The notes under the pieces: model-generated
Seen by the model: only the letters and a program-made list of their open reading frames with translations
What the model was told of the DNA's origin: nothing
Databases searched by the model: none
Source of the DNA: Alphaproteobacteria bacterium
GTDB taxonomy: Bacteria; Pseudomonadota; Alphaproteobacteria; Rhodobacterales; Rhodobacteraceae
Direction: 5' to 3'
NCBI GenBank assembly: GCA_030425925.1
Contig: JAUHZO010000001.1
Span: 310,001 to 374,000, forward strand
DNA: 64,000 bases
Made by a program: the position numbers and the translations under genes
Part shown: positions 52,952-62,214 of the stretch, in pieces
Layout: every line of letters begins with the position of its first letter
Position numbering within the stretch: the first letter of the stretch is position 1

Positions 52952-53646
52952 CGCGCGCCCAGCACCATCACCTGCATTTCACGCTTCAGCTTGCGCACCA
53001 TTGCCGCTTCGAAGGCGGCAAATCCATTGGCCGTCTCGACAAAGGCCTCGGGCCCTTCGATCACCCAGGCGCGGTAATAGGCGCTGAGTTCCGCAAGGCC
53101 CGTCACCTGGCGCGACCCGGTTTCCGGCTCTGCAATGACCAGACCGTTCACGGTAAAGCCCGCCGCCGTCACATCCTGCGGCCGCGGCCCGGTATTGGAC
53201 GTCCCGTCCCCCGACAGGTCGAGCACCCGCCGCCAGCACGCGCCCTGCAGCGCCAATTGCGCGGTGCCAAAAGCCTTGGCCGATCCGATGGCGGTGGACG
53301 GGTCCATGTCGGCCCGCGCGGTGCCGCGCAACCGCGCCGCCACTGCCGCCAGATCGCCCGGCCCGGACAGATCGGTCCAGGGCACCACGACGCGCTGCGC
53401 CGCGGGCCCGCTCCACTCGAAGACCATCAGCCGCACCGGCGCGTCGGGAATCGCCAGCACGGCTTCCACCACCTCGGGATGGGTCAGCGCGGCCGCAAGA
53501 CCATCGGTCTGTAACCGGTACTCCGCCGCATCGACAGAGCCGGACACGTCCAGACCAAGCGCCAGCGCCTGGCGGCAGGCCGCCTCTGCCCCGCCGCCCC
53601 AAAGCGCCGGGCCCAGCATCAGACCCAGCGCCAGCGCCCTTACCAA
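52945..53646 (-). CDS. Secreted DUF1194 (VWA-like) protein
   Basis: About 233 residues from a TTG that overlaps the gloA stop (TTGGTAA). This gives the signal peptide MVRALALGLMLGPALWGGGAEA-ACR; an ATG nine codons on gives only a stub. The mature part is a DUF1194 domain with von Willebrand-A-like ALALGLDVSGSVDAAEYRLQ (MIDAS-like D-x-S-G-S) and RVLDLSGDGTSNTGPRP. A paralogue is encoded at 62215. Function unknown, secreted or periplasmic. A TTG start with only GGAGA at about 10 nt is weak, so translation likely depends on gloA coupling. Confidence 0.82.
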   Translation of the reverse strand: MVRALALGLMLGPALWGGGAEAACRQALALGLDVSGSVDAAEYRLQTDGLAAALTHPEVVEAVLAIPDAPVRLMVFEWSGPAAQRVVVPWTDLSGPGDLAAVAARLRGTARADMDPSTAIGSAKAFGTAQLALQGACWRRVLDLSGDGTSNTGPRPQDVTAAGFTVNGLVIAEPETGSRQVTGLAELSAYYRAWVIEGPEAFVETANGFAAFEAAMVRKLKREMQVMVLGARQ

Positions 53647-54068
53647 TGGCCGGTGTTCTCCATGCTCGCCCAGGGCTCTGCCGGCGCCAGCGCCTCGCCC
53701 TGCTGCAGCAATTCGATGGACACGTTGTCGGGCGAGCGGACAAAGGCCATCCGGCCATCGCGCGGCGGACGGTTGATCACCACGCCGTTGTCCATCAGGT
53801 GCTGGCACATCTCGTAGATGTTCGGCACCGAATAGGCGAGGTGCCCGAAATGCCGCGAATCCGACGGCAGGCCCTCGTCACCGTCCCAGTTGTAGGTCAG
53901 TTCCACCGGGCATTCCTCTTGTCCCGGAGGTGCCATGAAGATCAGCGTGAACCGCGCGTCTTCATTGTCGATGCGGCGCTTTTCGGTCAGCCCCAGCAGC
54001 GCGTAGAACTTCATCGAAGCCTCAAGGTCCTTCACCCGGACCATGGTGTGCAGATATCGGATGCCCAT
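53640..54068 (-). CDS. gloA: Lactoylglutathione lyase (glyoxalase I)
   Basis: 142 residues. It isomerises the glutathione hemithioacetal of methylglyoxal. The metal ligands are in YLHTMVRVKD (His), PVELTYNW (Glu), FGHLAYSV (His) and VSIELLQQ (Glu). AGGAGG with an 8-nt spacer supports the Met at 54068 over the one two codons before. It would remove the methylglyoxal made by the MgsA fusion encoded 45 kb away in this window. Confidence 0.94.
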   Translation of the reverse strand: MGIRYLHTMVRVKDLEASMKFYALLGLTEKRRIDNEDARFTLIFMAPPGQEECPVELTYNWDGDEGLPSDSRHFGHLAYSVPNIYEMCQHLMDNGVVINRPPRDGRMAFVRSPDNVSIELLQQGEALAPAEPWASMENTGHW

Positions 54069-54137
54069 GGACATGCCCTCCTGTTTGCGTCGCCCCGCAC
54101 CGTAGCGGCCTGCCTGCAGGTGTCGAGGGGCAATGCG

Positions 54138-55526
54138 TCAGAAGGCCGAGCGGATGCCGAAGGACAGCCCCAGTTCGTTGCTGTCGTAGAGCGAGATGTT
54201 CGACTCGGTGCGCCGTGCGGTCAGCGTCGCCTCGGGGACAAAGCCGTAATAGTCGACCTGCGAAAACACCGCAGTGACCCGCGCCTCGGCGGAGTCTTCG
54301 TGGCGGCCATCGGCGGAATAGGCCGATTGCGGGTTGTGCTTGTCGGTGAAGGACAGGCCAAAGCTCAGCCCCGTGCCCCAGACCGGCTTGGCCAGGCTGT
54401 ACTGCAGGTCAAGCCGCGTGCTGTCATAGGTCAGGTAATCCGCGGCCCCTTCGGCCCGGGTATGGCTGAGAGACAGGCCCAGCCGGTTGCGGTTCTCCAG
54501 CATCCCGTACAGCCCCGCCGAGACGGTCCAGATGCTGTTGTCGGGCCGCGCGCCTTCGCCCCGCGCCACCTGCCGTGACAGCCCGCCCTGCACCGCCAGA
54601 CGCGGACCCAGCGCATAGCGCAGCCGGGTGCCCAGCCGGGCATAGGTTTCCAGCGGCGCGCCGCCATAGCTGGTCCGGCCAAGGGTGAGGTCATAGCTCA
54701 ACCCCAGCTTGCCGTCGCGGTACAGCTGGTCGTGGCTCAGCGCGGCATAGACACGCCCCGAGGCATAGTCCGCCCCTTCGGCCTGCGGCGCGATATCCCT
54801 GGCCTCGTCCGACAGGGTATAGGTGCGGTACGACGCGCCAAAGCTCAGCGCCGTCTGATGCCGCGGGCTGTGCGACAGCCGGTAGCGGCTGCTGATCCCG
54901 GCACTGTATTCGATCCCCGACAGCGCCAGCGCGGTGCCGGTCAGGGTCAGCGGACCCGGGGCCAGTTCCTCGATGGTGATGGTTTCTTGCGAGCTGCCAT
55001 TGTTGACGTTCGACGTGGGCGCCACGGAAAACGACAGGTGCGTCGACCACGGGTTGCGGGACCGGACATAGTTGAAATCCCGTTCGGCGATGCGCCGCGA
55101 CACCTCGTCCGGCGCGTGATGCGCCGCCCGCCGCAGCCAGAGCTGCGCCATCGTGCGCCGTCCCGCCGTGGCATGGGCCTGCGCCATGGCCAGCGCCGCG
55201 GCGTGTTTCTCGTCTTGTGTCGTCGAAAGCGCCCAGGCGCGGCTGGCGGCCTCGCGCGCGATGATCGTCTCGCCCAGATCCCGCGCCGCGCGCGAGCGGA
55301 TCAGGTGCGCCTGCAGATCGTCCGGGTCGCGGATCAGCAGCGCGTCGGCCATCTGGAGCGCCTGCCCCGACAGCCCCCGCGTGGCGGAATGCGACGCGAT
55401 CACCCGCATCTCTTCCGGGCTGAGCGTGATCGTGTTCGCCCCCGCTGGCCCGGCCAGGCCCGCCAGCCAGACAGCGCAGAGCCCGGCGATCAGCCGGGCC
55501 CGGACACGGGTCGCCACGCGCGCCAT
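54138..55526 (-). CDS. Slam-like outer-membrane protein (TPR plus DUF560 barrel)
   Basis: 462 residues: signal peptide (cleavage near GANT, residue 30), an alpha-helical TPR-like N-domain (about 35-165, LSGQALQMADALLIRDPDDLQAHLIRSRAARDLGE) and a beta-barrel (about 170-462) ending in the Phe-terminated LGLSFGIRSAF. This build, TPR plus 14-strand DUF560 barrel, is that of surface lipoprotein assembly modulators, which move lipoproteins across the outer membrane. The gene is 14 bp downstream of a large TbpB-like lipoprotein, the expected client. Slam systems are best known from Neisseria; identification here is by architecture. Confidence 0.8.
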   Translation of the reverse strand: MARVATRVRARLIAGLCAVWLAGLAGPAGANTITLSPEEMRVIASHSATRGLSGQALQMADALLIRDPDDLQAHLIRSRAARDLGETIIAREAASRAWALSTTQDEKHAAALAMAQAHATAGRRTMAQLWLRRAAHHAPDEVSRRIAERDFNYVRSRNPWSTHLSFSVAPTSNVNNGSSQETITIEELAPGPLTLTGTALALSGIEYSAGISSRYRLSHSPRHQTALSFGASYRTYTLSDEARDIAPQAEGADYASGRVYAALSHDQLYRDGKLGLSYDLTLGRTSYGGAPLETYARLGTRLRYALGPRLAVQGGLSRQVARGEGARPDNSIWTVSAGLYGMLENRNRLGLSLSHTRAEGAADYLTYDSTRLDLQYSLAKPVWGTGLSFGLSFTDKHNPQSAYSADGRHEDSAEARVTAVFSQVDYYGFVPEATLTARRTESNISLYDSNELGLSFGIRSAF

Positions 55527-55540
55527 CGCGGCCGCTCCGC

Positions 55541-56707
55541 CTATTGACGCACGACGATGAAGCCGCCGGTTTCCTGGAAGCCCGCACCGTCAACCCGAGG
55601 GTCCTCTCCGGACACCACAAGCACACCGACGATTTCCTCGGCATTCTGCCCCGACATCACGGCGTAGTATTGCCCGGCCGAGGCCTCCTCGATCAGCGAG
55701 CCGTCGGAGAAATCGGCATATGAGCGCATCTCCTGCACGATCTCGCCGTTCTGGTCCGACGAGGTCGGCGAAATGACGGGGTTCAGATCGGGCAGCAGCA
55801 CATTGCCCTGGGCGTCCGTCTCGATCAGCAGAGTCGGCGCCGTGTCGCTGCCGGCATCCGGGTGCGACGCGGCCAGCGCGTCCAGATAGGGCTGGGTGAT
55901 GTCGTTGCCGTTGATGTCGTACAGGCGCCGCCCGGTGACATAGAGTGCGACGCCGCGGCGATCGTTGTTGAAGTCCTTGAAGTCGACGAACATCTGCGCG
56001 TCGCCCGTGACGTATTCCAGCCCGGTGCGGTTGTTGAACACCCGGATGCCGGCATAGTCGCCGCGATACTCCGCGTCGCCCTCGTCGGGCAGCACCAGCT
56101 GGTTGGTATTGCCGTTGGCATCGGTGCCGTTGCGTTCGTACACGAACCCGCCAAAGCCGTAATCGACATACGACCCGGTGCGCACGATGGCGAATTCCGT
56201 CTGGCCGCTGGCCGAACGCCCGTAGAGCGCGCGATAGGTCAGCGTGCCCAGCTGGTTGCCCGTCACCGGGTCCACCGTGAACGCGTCGGCCTCGTACACC
56301 TGGAACGGCCCCAGCTGGCCCACCGAGTTCACGGCATTTGCCGTGCCGCCGCGGACATAGCTGTTGTCACCGTCAAAGGCGAGGTTGTCGACGCTGAACT
56401 GGTCCTGCCCCTGCGAGTTGTCATAGGTGATGTTGCGGGCATAGCCGCCACCTTCGCCATCGACCTCTTCATAGCGCACGATGGCGGTGCTCGAGGTCGG
56501 GTTCTGCGTGCCGGGCAGCGAGCCCGGGGTCAGATCTCCGGAACTGCCGATGCCGGTTTCGGTGTTGGTGTTTTCGTCCGTGGTGGCGTCTGCCGCCTCG
56601 GCCGTCCCGTCTTCGGACGCCTTGAGAGGATTGCCGCTTTCGCAGCCGGAAAGGCCGATCACGGCCACCAACAGAAATAGGACGCGGAGCGTAGCGCGAA
56701 TGCTCAT
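55541..56707 (-). CDS. Surface lipoprotein, TbpB/Slam-client-like
   Basis: 388 residues. [22 protein letters not shown] is a lipoprotein signal (Cys22), then a flexible acidic linker (about 23-75) and a beta-rich domain. The C-terminal part contains [25 protein letters not shown], close to the F-Y-G-x-x-A-x-E-x-G-G pattern that marks TbpB-type handle/barrel domains. With the Slam-like gene downstream it is probably exposed on the cell surface. What it binds is unknown; iron-binding proteins or other host or metal ligands are only guesses. No Fur box was seen. Confidence 0.8.
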   Translation of the reverse strand: MSIRATLRVLFLLVAVIGLSGCESGNPLKASEDGTAEAADATTDENTNTETGIGSSGDLTPGSLPGTQNPTSSTAIVRYEEVDGEGGGYARNITYDNSQGQDQFSVDNLAFDGDNSYVRGGTANAVNSVGQLGPFQVYEADAFTVDPVTGNQLGTLTYRALYGRSASGQTEFAIVRTGSYVDYGFGGFVYERNGTDANGNTNQLVLPDEGDAEYRGDYAGIRVFNNRTGLEYVTGDAQMFVDFKDFNNDRRGVALYVTGRRLYDINGNDITQPYLDALAASHPDAGSDTAPTLLIETDAQGNVLLPDLNPVISPTSSDQNGEIVQEMRSYADFSDGSLIEEASAGQYYAVMSGQNAEEIVGVLVVSGEDPRVDGAGFQETGGFIVVRQ

Positions 56708-56920
56708 GATGCCTGCCTCGATGTTTTTGTCGCACGGGTTTTCCCGCACATTTTGTCGGCAGTGTCGCCCAGGCTGTGGAAAAGTCAACCGCGCTGTCGT
56801 GGCGGAAATCACATTCCCGGCCCCCTGCGGCGCATTTGCCTCTACTGCATGTCGGCGTTTTCTCGCGGCGAGCCCCCAGATATAGTAAGCTCCGACTCAT
56901 CTTGTGGGAAAGGATTCGCC

Positions 56921-57835
56921 ATGCCCCTGTCGCCCGAACAGCAGGCCGAGATCGACGCGCAGCGCGCCCAGGCCACTCCGACGCGCCGCGCCGTGAGCGC
57001 GGGCATGGAAAAACACCTCTACACCGCCTATCCGGTTCTGGATCATGGCTTTGTCCGTGTGATCGACTACATGGGCGACGACGCGGCGATCTGCCAGGCG
57101 GCGCGCGTCAGCTATGGCCGCGGCACCAAGTCGGTGCAGAACGACGAAGGCCTGATCCGCTACCTGATGCGGCACTGGCATTCGACGCCGTTCGAGATGT
57201 GCGAGGTCAAGCTGCACGTCAAACTGCCGGTCTTCGTGGCGCGGCAATGGATCCGGCACCGCACCGCCAATGTCAACGAATACTCCGCCCGCTACTCGAT
57301 CCTCGACCGCGAGTTCTATATCCCCGCGCCGGACGCTTTGGCGGCGCAGTCCGAGGTCAACAACCAGGGCCGCGGCGCGGCTTTGGCGGGGGAAGAGGCG
57401 GCCCGGGTGCTGCGTTACCTCACCGAGGACGCGATGCGGGCCTATGACCATTACGAAGAGATGATCTCGACCGAGGGCCAGCAGGGCCTGGCGCGGGAAC
57501 TGGCGCGGATGAACCTTCCGGCGAACATCTATACGCAATGGTACTGGAAAGTAGATCTGCATAACCTTTTGCACTTCCTGCGCCTGCGGGCGGACGCCCA
57601 CGCCCAATACGAAATCCGCGTCTATGCTCAGGAAATCTGCCACCTCGTTGCCGACTGGGTCCCCTTCGCCTACCGCGCGTTCGAGGATTACCGGATGGGC
57701 GGCGCGGTCCTGAGCGCCACAGCCCTTGATTGCGTGCGGCGGATGTTGAAGGGGGAAGAGGTCACCTTTGAGACATCGGGCATGTCCAAGGGGGAATGGC
57801 GGGAGTTTGAGGGGGTTTTGGAGTCCGCAAACTGA
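56921..57835 (+). CDS. thyX: Flavin-dependent thymidylate synthase
   Basis: 304 residues. It makes dTMP from dUMP with FAD, NADPH and methylene-tetrahydrofolate, and replaces ThyA. The ThyX motif RHRx7S is complete (Arg112-His113-Arg114 ... Ser122 in [15 protein letters not shown]). The start [11 protein letters not shown] has AAAGGA upstream; a TATAGT (56881-56886) about 35 bp before it may be the -10 box with a weak -35. It is monocistronic, with a large palindrome after it. Confidence 0.97.
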   Translation: MPLSPEQQAEIDAQRAQATPTRRAVSAGMEKHLYTAYPVLDHGFVRVIDYMGDDAAICQAARVSYGRGTKSVQNDEGLIRYLMRHWHSTPFEMCEVKLHVKLPVFVARQWIRHRTANVNEYSARYSILDREFYIPAPDALAAQSEVNNQGRGAALAGEEAARVLRYLTEDAMRAYDHYEEMISTEGQQGLARELARMNLPANIYTQWYWKVDLHNLLHFLRLRADAHAQYEIRVYAQEICHLVADWVPFAYRAFEDYRMGGAVLSATALDCVRRMLKGEEVTFETSGMSKGEWREFEGVLESAN

Positions 57836-57859
57836 TTGCTTGCATTTGCCTGAAGGGTC

Positions 57860-57917
57860 GGTGCGCTGAAGCGCACCCTACGCCTTATTTTTGCGGTAGG
57901 GTGCGCTTCAGCGCACC
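57860..57917. repeat. REP-like double palindrome after thyX
   Basis: Two 22-bp arms (57860-57881 and 57896-57917) are exact inverse complements around a 14-nt loop with a T5 run. Each arm begins with its own palindrome, GTGCGCT-GA-AGCGCAC, followed by CCTAC. The design is that of a BIME/REP element and can form alternative hairpins. The same core occurs once at 38926-38939. Confidence 0.82.
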
Positions 57918-57968
57918 GCTCCTTGAGATGCCTTTCGACAACCCCACCCCACACCCTACCTTCCCCCC

Positions 57969-58376
57969 ATGCGCCTGATCCCCGTCCTTCTCCTCCTCGC
58001 CACTCCGCTGCACGCATGGGAGTTCTCTCCCACCCCTGTCTGCACGCTCACGGACGCAAAATCCGGCACCGTGCTGACCTATGACGGGGCGGTGTATGAC
58101 ATCACGCTGACGCGGCCCGGGGGCTGGCCCTTAGCGGATGTGTTTGCGATCCGGTTTGCGCCGGTTGGCCCTACGATCTCTACCTCCAGGCATCAGGTCG
58201 AAGGTGACACGCTGCGCGTCGAGGATCGGGGCTTTGGCAATGTCCTGAACGGGTTGGAGCTCAACACCACCGCCACCGCCCTGACCGGAGACGCCGCTTT
58301 GACCATCGACCTGACCGGGGCCGCCGCCCCCACCCGCGCCTTCCGCGCCTGCACGCCGGGCCCCGCCATCGGCTGA
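57969..58376 (+). CDS. Small secreted protein, unknown
   Basis: 135 residues. MRLIPVLLLLATPLHA-WEFSP is a signal peptide. The mature chain (CTLTDAKSGTVLTYDGAVYDITLTRPGGWP) is beta-rich with two distant Cys. Homologues in Roseobacters are often mis-annotated as excinuclease-related; nothing here supports that. Function unknown. It lies between the REP-like element and parE. Confidence 0.72.
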   Translation: MRLIPVLLLLATPLHAWEFSPTPVCTLTDAKSGTVLTYDGAVYDITLTRPGGWPLADVFAIRFAPVGPTISTSRHQVEGDTLRVEDRGFGNVLNGLELNTTATALTGDAALTIDLTGAAAPTRAFRACTPGPAIG

Positions 58377-58452
58377 GCCCGCGCCGCCCGTTTACCGCGC
58401 CGCGTTCCTCTGCCATAATCGGGACCGAAACAAGAACAACGAGAGCAGAGCC

Positions 58453-60411
58453 ATGGCCGACGACCTTCTTCACAGCGCCGCCGCCCCGTCTTATGACGCG
58501 TCTTCCATCGAGGTGCTGGAAGGGCTGGAACCGGTGCGCAAGCGGCCGGGCATGTATATCGGCGGCACCGATGAACGCGCGCTGCACCACATGTGCGCGG
58601 AAATCCTCGACAACGCCATGGACGAGGCGGTGGCGGGCCATGCCACCCGGATCGACGTGACGCTGCTGGCCGATCACGCGCTGGAAATCCGCGACAACGG
58701 CCGCGGCATCCCGGTGGACCCGCACCCGAAATTCCCCGGCAAGAGCGCGCTGGAGGTGATCCTGTGCACCCTGCATGCGGGCGGCAAGTTCTCGGGCGAT
58801 GCCTACGAGACCTCGGGCGGGCTGCATGGCGTGGGCGCGTCGGTGGTGAACGCGCTGAGCGACAGCCTGGTGGTGCAGGTGGCGCGCAACAAGGAGCTGT
58901 TCGAGCAGCGGTTTTCCCGCGGCGTGCCGCTTGGCCCGGTGGCAAAGCTGGGCAGCGCGCCGAACCGCCGCGGCACCACGGTGACGTTTCACCCCGACGA
59001 GGAGATCTTTGGCGCACACCGGTTCAAGCCGGCGCGGCTGATGAAGATGGTGCGGTCCAAGGCGTACCTGTTCTCGGGCGTGGAAATCCGCTGGAAATCC
59101 GAGATCGAGGATGGCGAGACACCCACCGAGGCGGTGTTCCACTTCCCCGGCGGCCTGGCGGATTACCTGTCGGAAACGCTGGGCGGGGCCAGCACCTATG
59201 CCGAGCGGCCGTTTGCCGGGACGGTGGAGTTCCGCGAGAAATTCGGCACGCCGGGCAAGGTGGAATGGGCGATCAACTGGACGCCCGCCCGCGACGGGTT
59301 CCTGCAGAGCTATTGCAACACGGTGCCCACCCCCGAGGGCGGCACGCATGAGGCGGGCTTCTGGGCGGCGATCCTGAAGGGGCTGCGCGCCTATGGCGAG
59401 CTGGTCGGCAACAAGAAGGCGGCGCAGATCACCCGCGACGACCTGATCACGGGCGGCTGCGCGCTGGTGTCGTGTTTCATCCGCGAGCCGGAATTCGTGG
59501 GCCAGACCAAGGACCGGCTGGCCACGGTCGAGGCGCAGCGGCTGGTCGAAGGCGCGGTGCGGGACCATTTCGACAACTGGCTGGCGTCGGATACGAAATC
59601 CGCCGGCGCGATCCTGGACTTTCTCGTCCTGCGCGCGGAAGAGCGCCTGCGGCGCAAGCAGGAGAAGGAGACGGCGCGCAAGTCCGCGACGAAGAAACTG
59701 CGCCTGCCGGGCAAGCTGACCGACTGCACCGCCAAGACGCGCGACGGGACAGAGATCTTCCTCGTCGAAGGCGATTCGGCGGGCGGTTCGGCCAAGGGGG
59801 CGCGGTTCCGCGAGTTCCAGGCGCTGCTGCCGCTGCGGGGCAAGATCCTGAACGTGCTGGGGGCGGCCTCGTCAAAGCTCGGGCAGAACACGGAAATCCG
59901 CGATCTCTGCGAGGCGTTGGGCGTGGGGCTGGGCACAAGGTTCAACGTGGACGATCTGCGCTATGACAAGGTCATCATCATGACCGACGCAGATGTGGAC
60001 GGCGCGCATATCGCGGCGCTGCTGATGACGTTCTTTTACACCCAGATGCGGCCGCTGATCGACCACGGGCATCTCTACCTCGCCTGCCCGCCGTTGTACC
60101 GGCTCACACAAGGGGCCAAGCGGGTCTACGTGGCGGATGACGCGGCGAAGGAGCGCGTGCTGGCGCGCGGTCTTGGCGGCAAGGGCAAGATCGACGTCCA
60201 GCGCTTCAAGGGCCTGGGCGAGATGGACGCGAAGGACCTGAAGGAAACGACGATGGACCCGGCGACGCGGACGCTGATCCGGGTGACCATCGACGAGGAC
60301 GAACCGGGTGAGACCGGCGACCTGGTGGAACGGCTGATGGGCAAGAAGCCGGAATTGCGGTTCCAGTACATCCAGGAGAATGCACGGTTTGTCGAAGAAC
60401 TGGATGTGTGA
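58453..60411 (+). CDS. parE: DNA topoisomerase IV subunit B
   Basis: 652 residues. It decatenates replicated chromosomes with ParC. The GHKL ATPase part: EILDNAMDEAVAGHA, EIRDNGRGIPVDPHPK and GGLHGVGASVVNALS. The TOPRIM part: FLVEGDSAGGSAKGAR and DADVDGAHIAALLMTFFYTQMRPLI. The tail GLGEMDAKDLKETTMDPATR is also typical. The length and HPKFPGKSALEV fit ParE rather than GyrB. AGAG-type site before the ATG. Confidence 0.96.
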   Translation: MADDLLHSAAAPSYDASSIEVLEGLEPVRKRPGMYIGGTDERALHHMCAEILDNAMDEAVAGHATRIDVTLLADHALEIRDNGRGIPVDPHPKFPGKSALEVILCTLHAGGKFSGDAYETSGGLHGVGASVVNALSDSLVVQVARNKELFEQRFSRGVPLGPVAKLGSAPNRRGTTVTFHPDEEIFGAHRFKPARLMKMVRSKAYLFSGVEIRWKSEIEDGETPTEAVFHFPGGLADYLSETLGGASTYAERPFAGTVEFREKFGTPGKVEWAINWTPARDGFLQSYCNTVPTPEGGTHEAGFWAAILKGLRAYGELVGNKKAAQITRDDLITGGCALVSCFIREPEFVGQTKDRLATVEAQRLVEGAVRDHFDNWLASDTKSAGAILDFLVLRAEERLRRKQEKETARKSATKKLRLPGKLTDCTAKTRDGTEIFLVEGDSAGGSAKGARFREFQALLPLRGKILNVLGAASSKLGQNTEIRDLCEALGVGLGTRFNVDDLRYDKVIIMTDADVDGAHIAALLMTFFYTQMRPLIDHGHLYLACPPLYRLTQGAKRVYVADDAAKERVLARGLGGKGKIDVQRFKGLGEMDAKDLKETTMDPATRTLIRVTIDEDEPGETGDLVERLMGKKPELRFQYIQENARFVEELDV

Positions 60412-60450
60412 TTAACGCATCCGTAACCATGTCGGCGCGAGTATTTGCGC

Positions 60451-60936
60451 ATGAACATGGAACGAGTCACTTTCCTGATGCCCGAGGACATGCTGCGCGT
60501 GGCGGCGCAGATTGCCCGCGAACGGGATGTCACCGTGGGCTTTCTGCTGCGGGACCTGATGAAGTCGGAAATCTCGCGGCGAAAAAACGCGAGGCCGCCC
60601 AACAGGGCGGATGAGCAGCTCGTCGCGCCCTTGCGTGCGCGCCTCGCCCCCGATTTCGCCCATGCCACAAGCTGGGAAGACCTGAAGGTGCGCCTGCACA
60701 ACAAGGGCTTCGAACTGCGCCCATCGGGGGGCGGGCTGGCCCTGCATCGGTTGCCCGTTGGCGACCGCATCTGCAAGGCGTCAGAGCTCGGCTTCAGCTA
60801 CAGCCGTCTGATCGAACGGTTTGCGGCCCCTTTCCCCGGGCACAGACACACCTGGGTCGCAGAGCGCGCGCTGGGGTCGAGCCTGCTCGCCGATGACGAC
60901 GCCGTCCTTGACCAAGCGGGCATGTCTTCCTCCTGA
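60451..60936 (+). CDS. Ribbon-helix-helix-like protein with a relaxase-associated domain
   Basis: 161 residues. MNMERVTFLMPEDMLRVAAQIARERDVTVGFLLRDLMKSEI looks like a ribbon-helix-helix DNA-binding arm with a long helix. Residues about 65-140 (ATSWEDLKVRLHNKGFELRPSGGGLALHRL ... KASELGFSYSRLIERF) resemble a small domain often found at the C-terminus of plasmid relaxases and mobilisation proteins. It is not clear what such a protein does beside parE, 39 bp downstream. The Met at 60451 is chosen, with 60457 as alternative. Confidence 0.6.
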   Translation: MNMERVTFLMPEDMLRVAAQIARERDVTVGFLLRDLMKSEISRRKNARPPNRADEQLVAPLRARLAPDFAHATSWEDLKVRLHNKGFELRPSGGGLALHRLPVGDRICKASELGFSYSRLIERFAAPFPGHRHTWVAERALGSSLLADDDAVLDQAGMSSS

Positions 60937-60990
60937 TCCGGCGCGCATGGCCACCTTGCCAAAACAAGCCCGGCAGGCAACTCTCCTCCC

Positions 60991-61689
60991 ATGCGCCTCG
61001 CCCTTGTCCTCTCCCTCCTCATCCTTGCCGCCTGCGGGCGTCCGCTGACCCCGTCCGAGACCGCTTATCTGCAGACGATCAACGGCCCGCAGCTGGACAC
61101 CCACAGGATGCGGCTGCGCGACGGGCATTTTGCCGGCTCCTACGTCTACACCATCCCCGTCCGCCCCCGGACCACCTGTCAGGAGCGGATCTGGCCACCG
61201 CTGACCGAGGCGCGGACGGTCGAGGTCTCCCCGGCCGCCACGGTGATCTTCAACAATGTCTGGCTGCGGCGCGACATCTACCGGGACGACATGATGGCGG
61301 GCTGGCCGCTCTATATCGATCTCTACCAGGCCATGCTGCTGGCACACGAGGCGACCCATGTCTGGCAATGGCAGAACCGCGACCGCACCGGCTATCACCC
61401 GCTGAAAGCCCTGCGCGAGCATGTCACGCAGGACGACCCCTATTTGTTCGAGGAAAACCCGCAGGTGCGGTTTCTCGACTACGGTTACGAACAGCAAGGC
61501 AGCATCGTCGAGGAATATGTCTGCTGCCGCCTGCTTGACCCCGGCGCGCCGCGTACCGCGCGGCTGCGCGCGCTGGTCGGTCAAGAGCTGCCGGTCGACG
61601 GGTTCGACCGGGCGCTTGCGCAGGACGGCATCCGAATTCGCCTGCCCTGGGCCGGGGCGGAAGTGCAGGGCATCTGCCGCGCGGACTAG
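60991..61689 (+). CDS. Lipoprotein with HExxH metalloprotease motif
   Basis: 232 residues. MRLALVLSLLILAAC has a lipobox at Cys15. The mid-protein helix MLLAHEATHVWQWQNR contains HEATH (His119, Glu120, His123), the zinc-ligand pattern of gluzincins, followed by Trp-rich sequence. Three more Cys lie in TTCQER and EYVCCRL. It is probably periplasmic or outer-membrane attached, with unknown substrate. The last bases overlap the convergent cytochrome gene by 4 bp. Confidence 0.78.
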   Translation: MRLALVLSLLILAACGRPLTPSETAYLQTINGPQLDTHRMRLRDGHFAGSYVYTIPVRPRTTCQERIWPPLTEARTVEVSPAATVIFNNVWLRRDIYRDDMMAGWPLYIDLYQAMLLAHEATHVWQWQNRDRTGYHPLKALREHVTQDDPYLFEENPQVRFLDYGYEQQGSIVEEYVCCRLLDPGAPRTARLRALVGQELPVDGFDRALAQDGIRIRLPWAGAEVQGICRAD

Positions 61690-62096
61690 TTTTCGATCCG
61701 CTGGATTTCGCGCAGGTAGGCCACCAGATCGACCACCGGACGCGAGGTCAGGATGGGCTGCCCGGACGGTGCCTTGATCGGCACGTCGAACACGCCTTCG
61801 AAATAGTCGCCATAGACCGGCATGGGCGAGCCATGGCTGACCAGAGGGTCGCGCCCGTCGATGCGCTTGACCACACGCTCCAGCGGAAAGCTGCCGCCAT
61901 TGGTGATGCTCAGCTCTGTCAGGTTCGACGGCCGGATCAGCAGCACCCCCGCCATGGGCCCGTCGCCCCGCCCCTCCAGCCCGTGGCAGGTGGCGCAATG
62001 GGTGTAGTAATGGGCCCGACCGATATCGGCATCCTGCGCCGCGGCAGACACCGCCAGGATACCAAGGCCCAGCGCCGTCGCAATAATCGTCTTCAT
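61686..62096 (-). CDS. Periplasmic c-type cytochrome
   Basis: 136 residues: signal peptide MKTIIATALGLGILAVSAAA-QD, then YTHCATCHGLEGRGDGPMAG with Cys34-x-x-Cys37-His38 for covalent heme. GSPMPVYGDYFEG probably supplies the axial Met, and VVDLVAYLREIQ is the closing helix of class I cytochrome c. GGAGG sits 6 nt before the ATG. Partner oxidoreductase is not in the window. Confidence 0.9.
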   Translation of the reverse strand: MKTIIATALGLGILAVSAAAQDADIGRAHYYTHCATCHGLEGRGDGPMAGVLLIRPSNLTELSITNGGSFPLERVVKRIDGRDPLVSHGSPMPVYGDYFEGVFDVPIKAPSGQPILTSRPVVDLVAYLREIQRIEN

Positions 62097-62214
62097 GTCC
62101 GTCCTCCGATTCCCCCGCTCCAGCATGGCGCGGGGAAACGACGGCGTCCTTGACGCGTGTCAAGCTGGAACCGGCGCGCCGTGGCGCTAGGATAGGGGCA
62201 AACAGGAGGGCGAC

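Noticed and set aside
57969-58376. Excinuclease-related annotation for the small gene before parE
   Set aside because: The product is a short secreted protein without any nuclease or UvrB motif.
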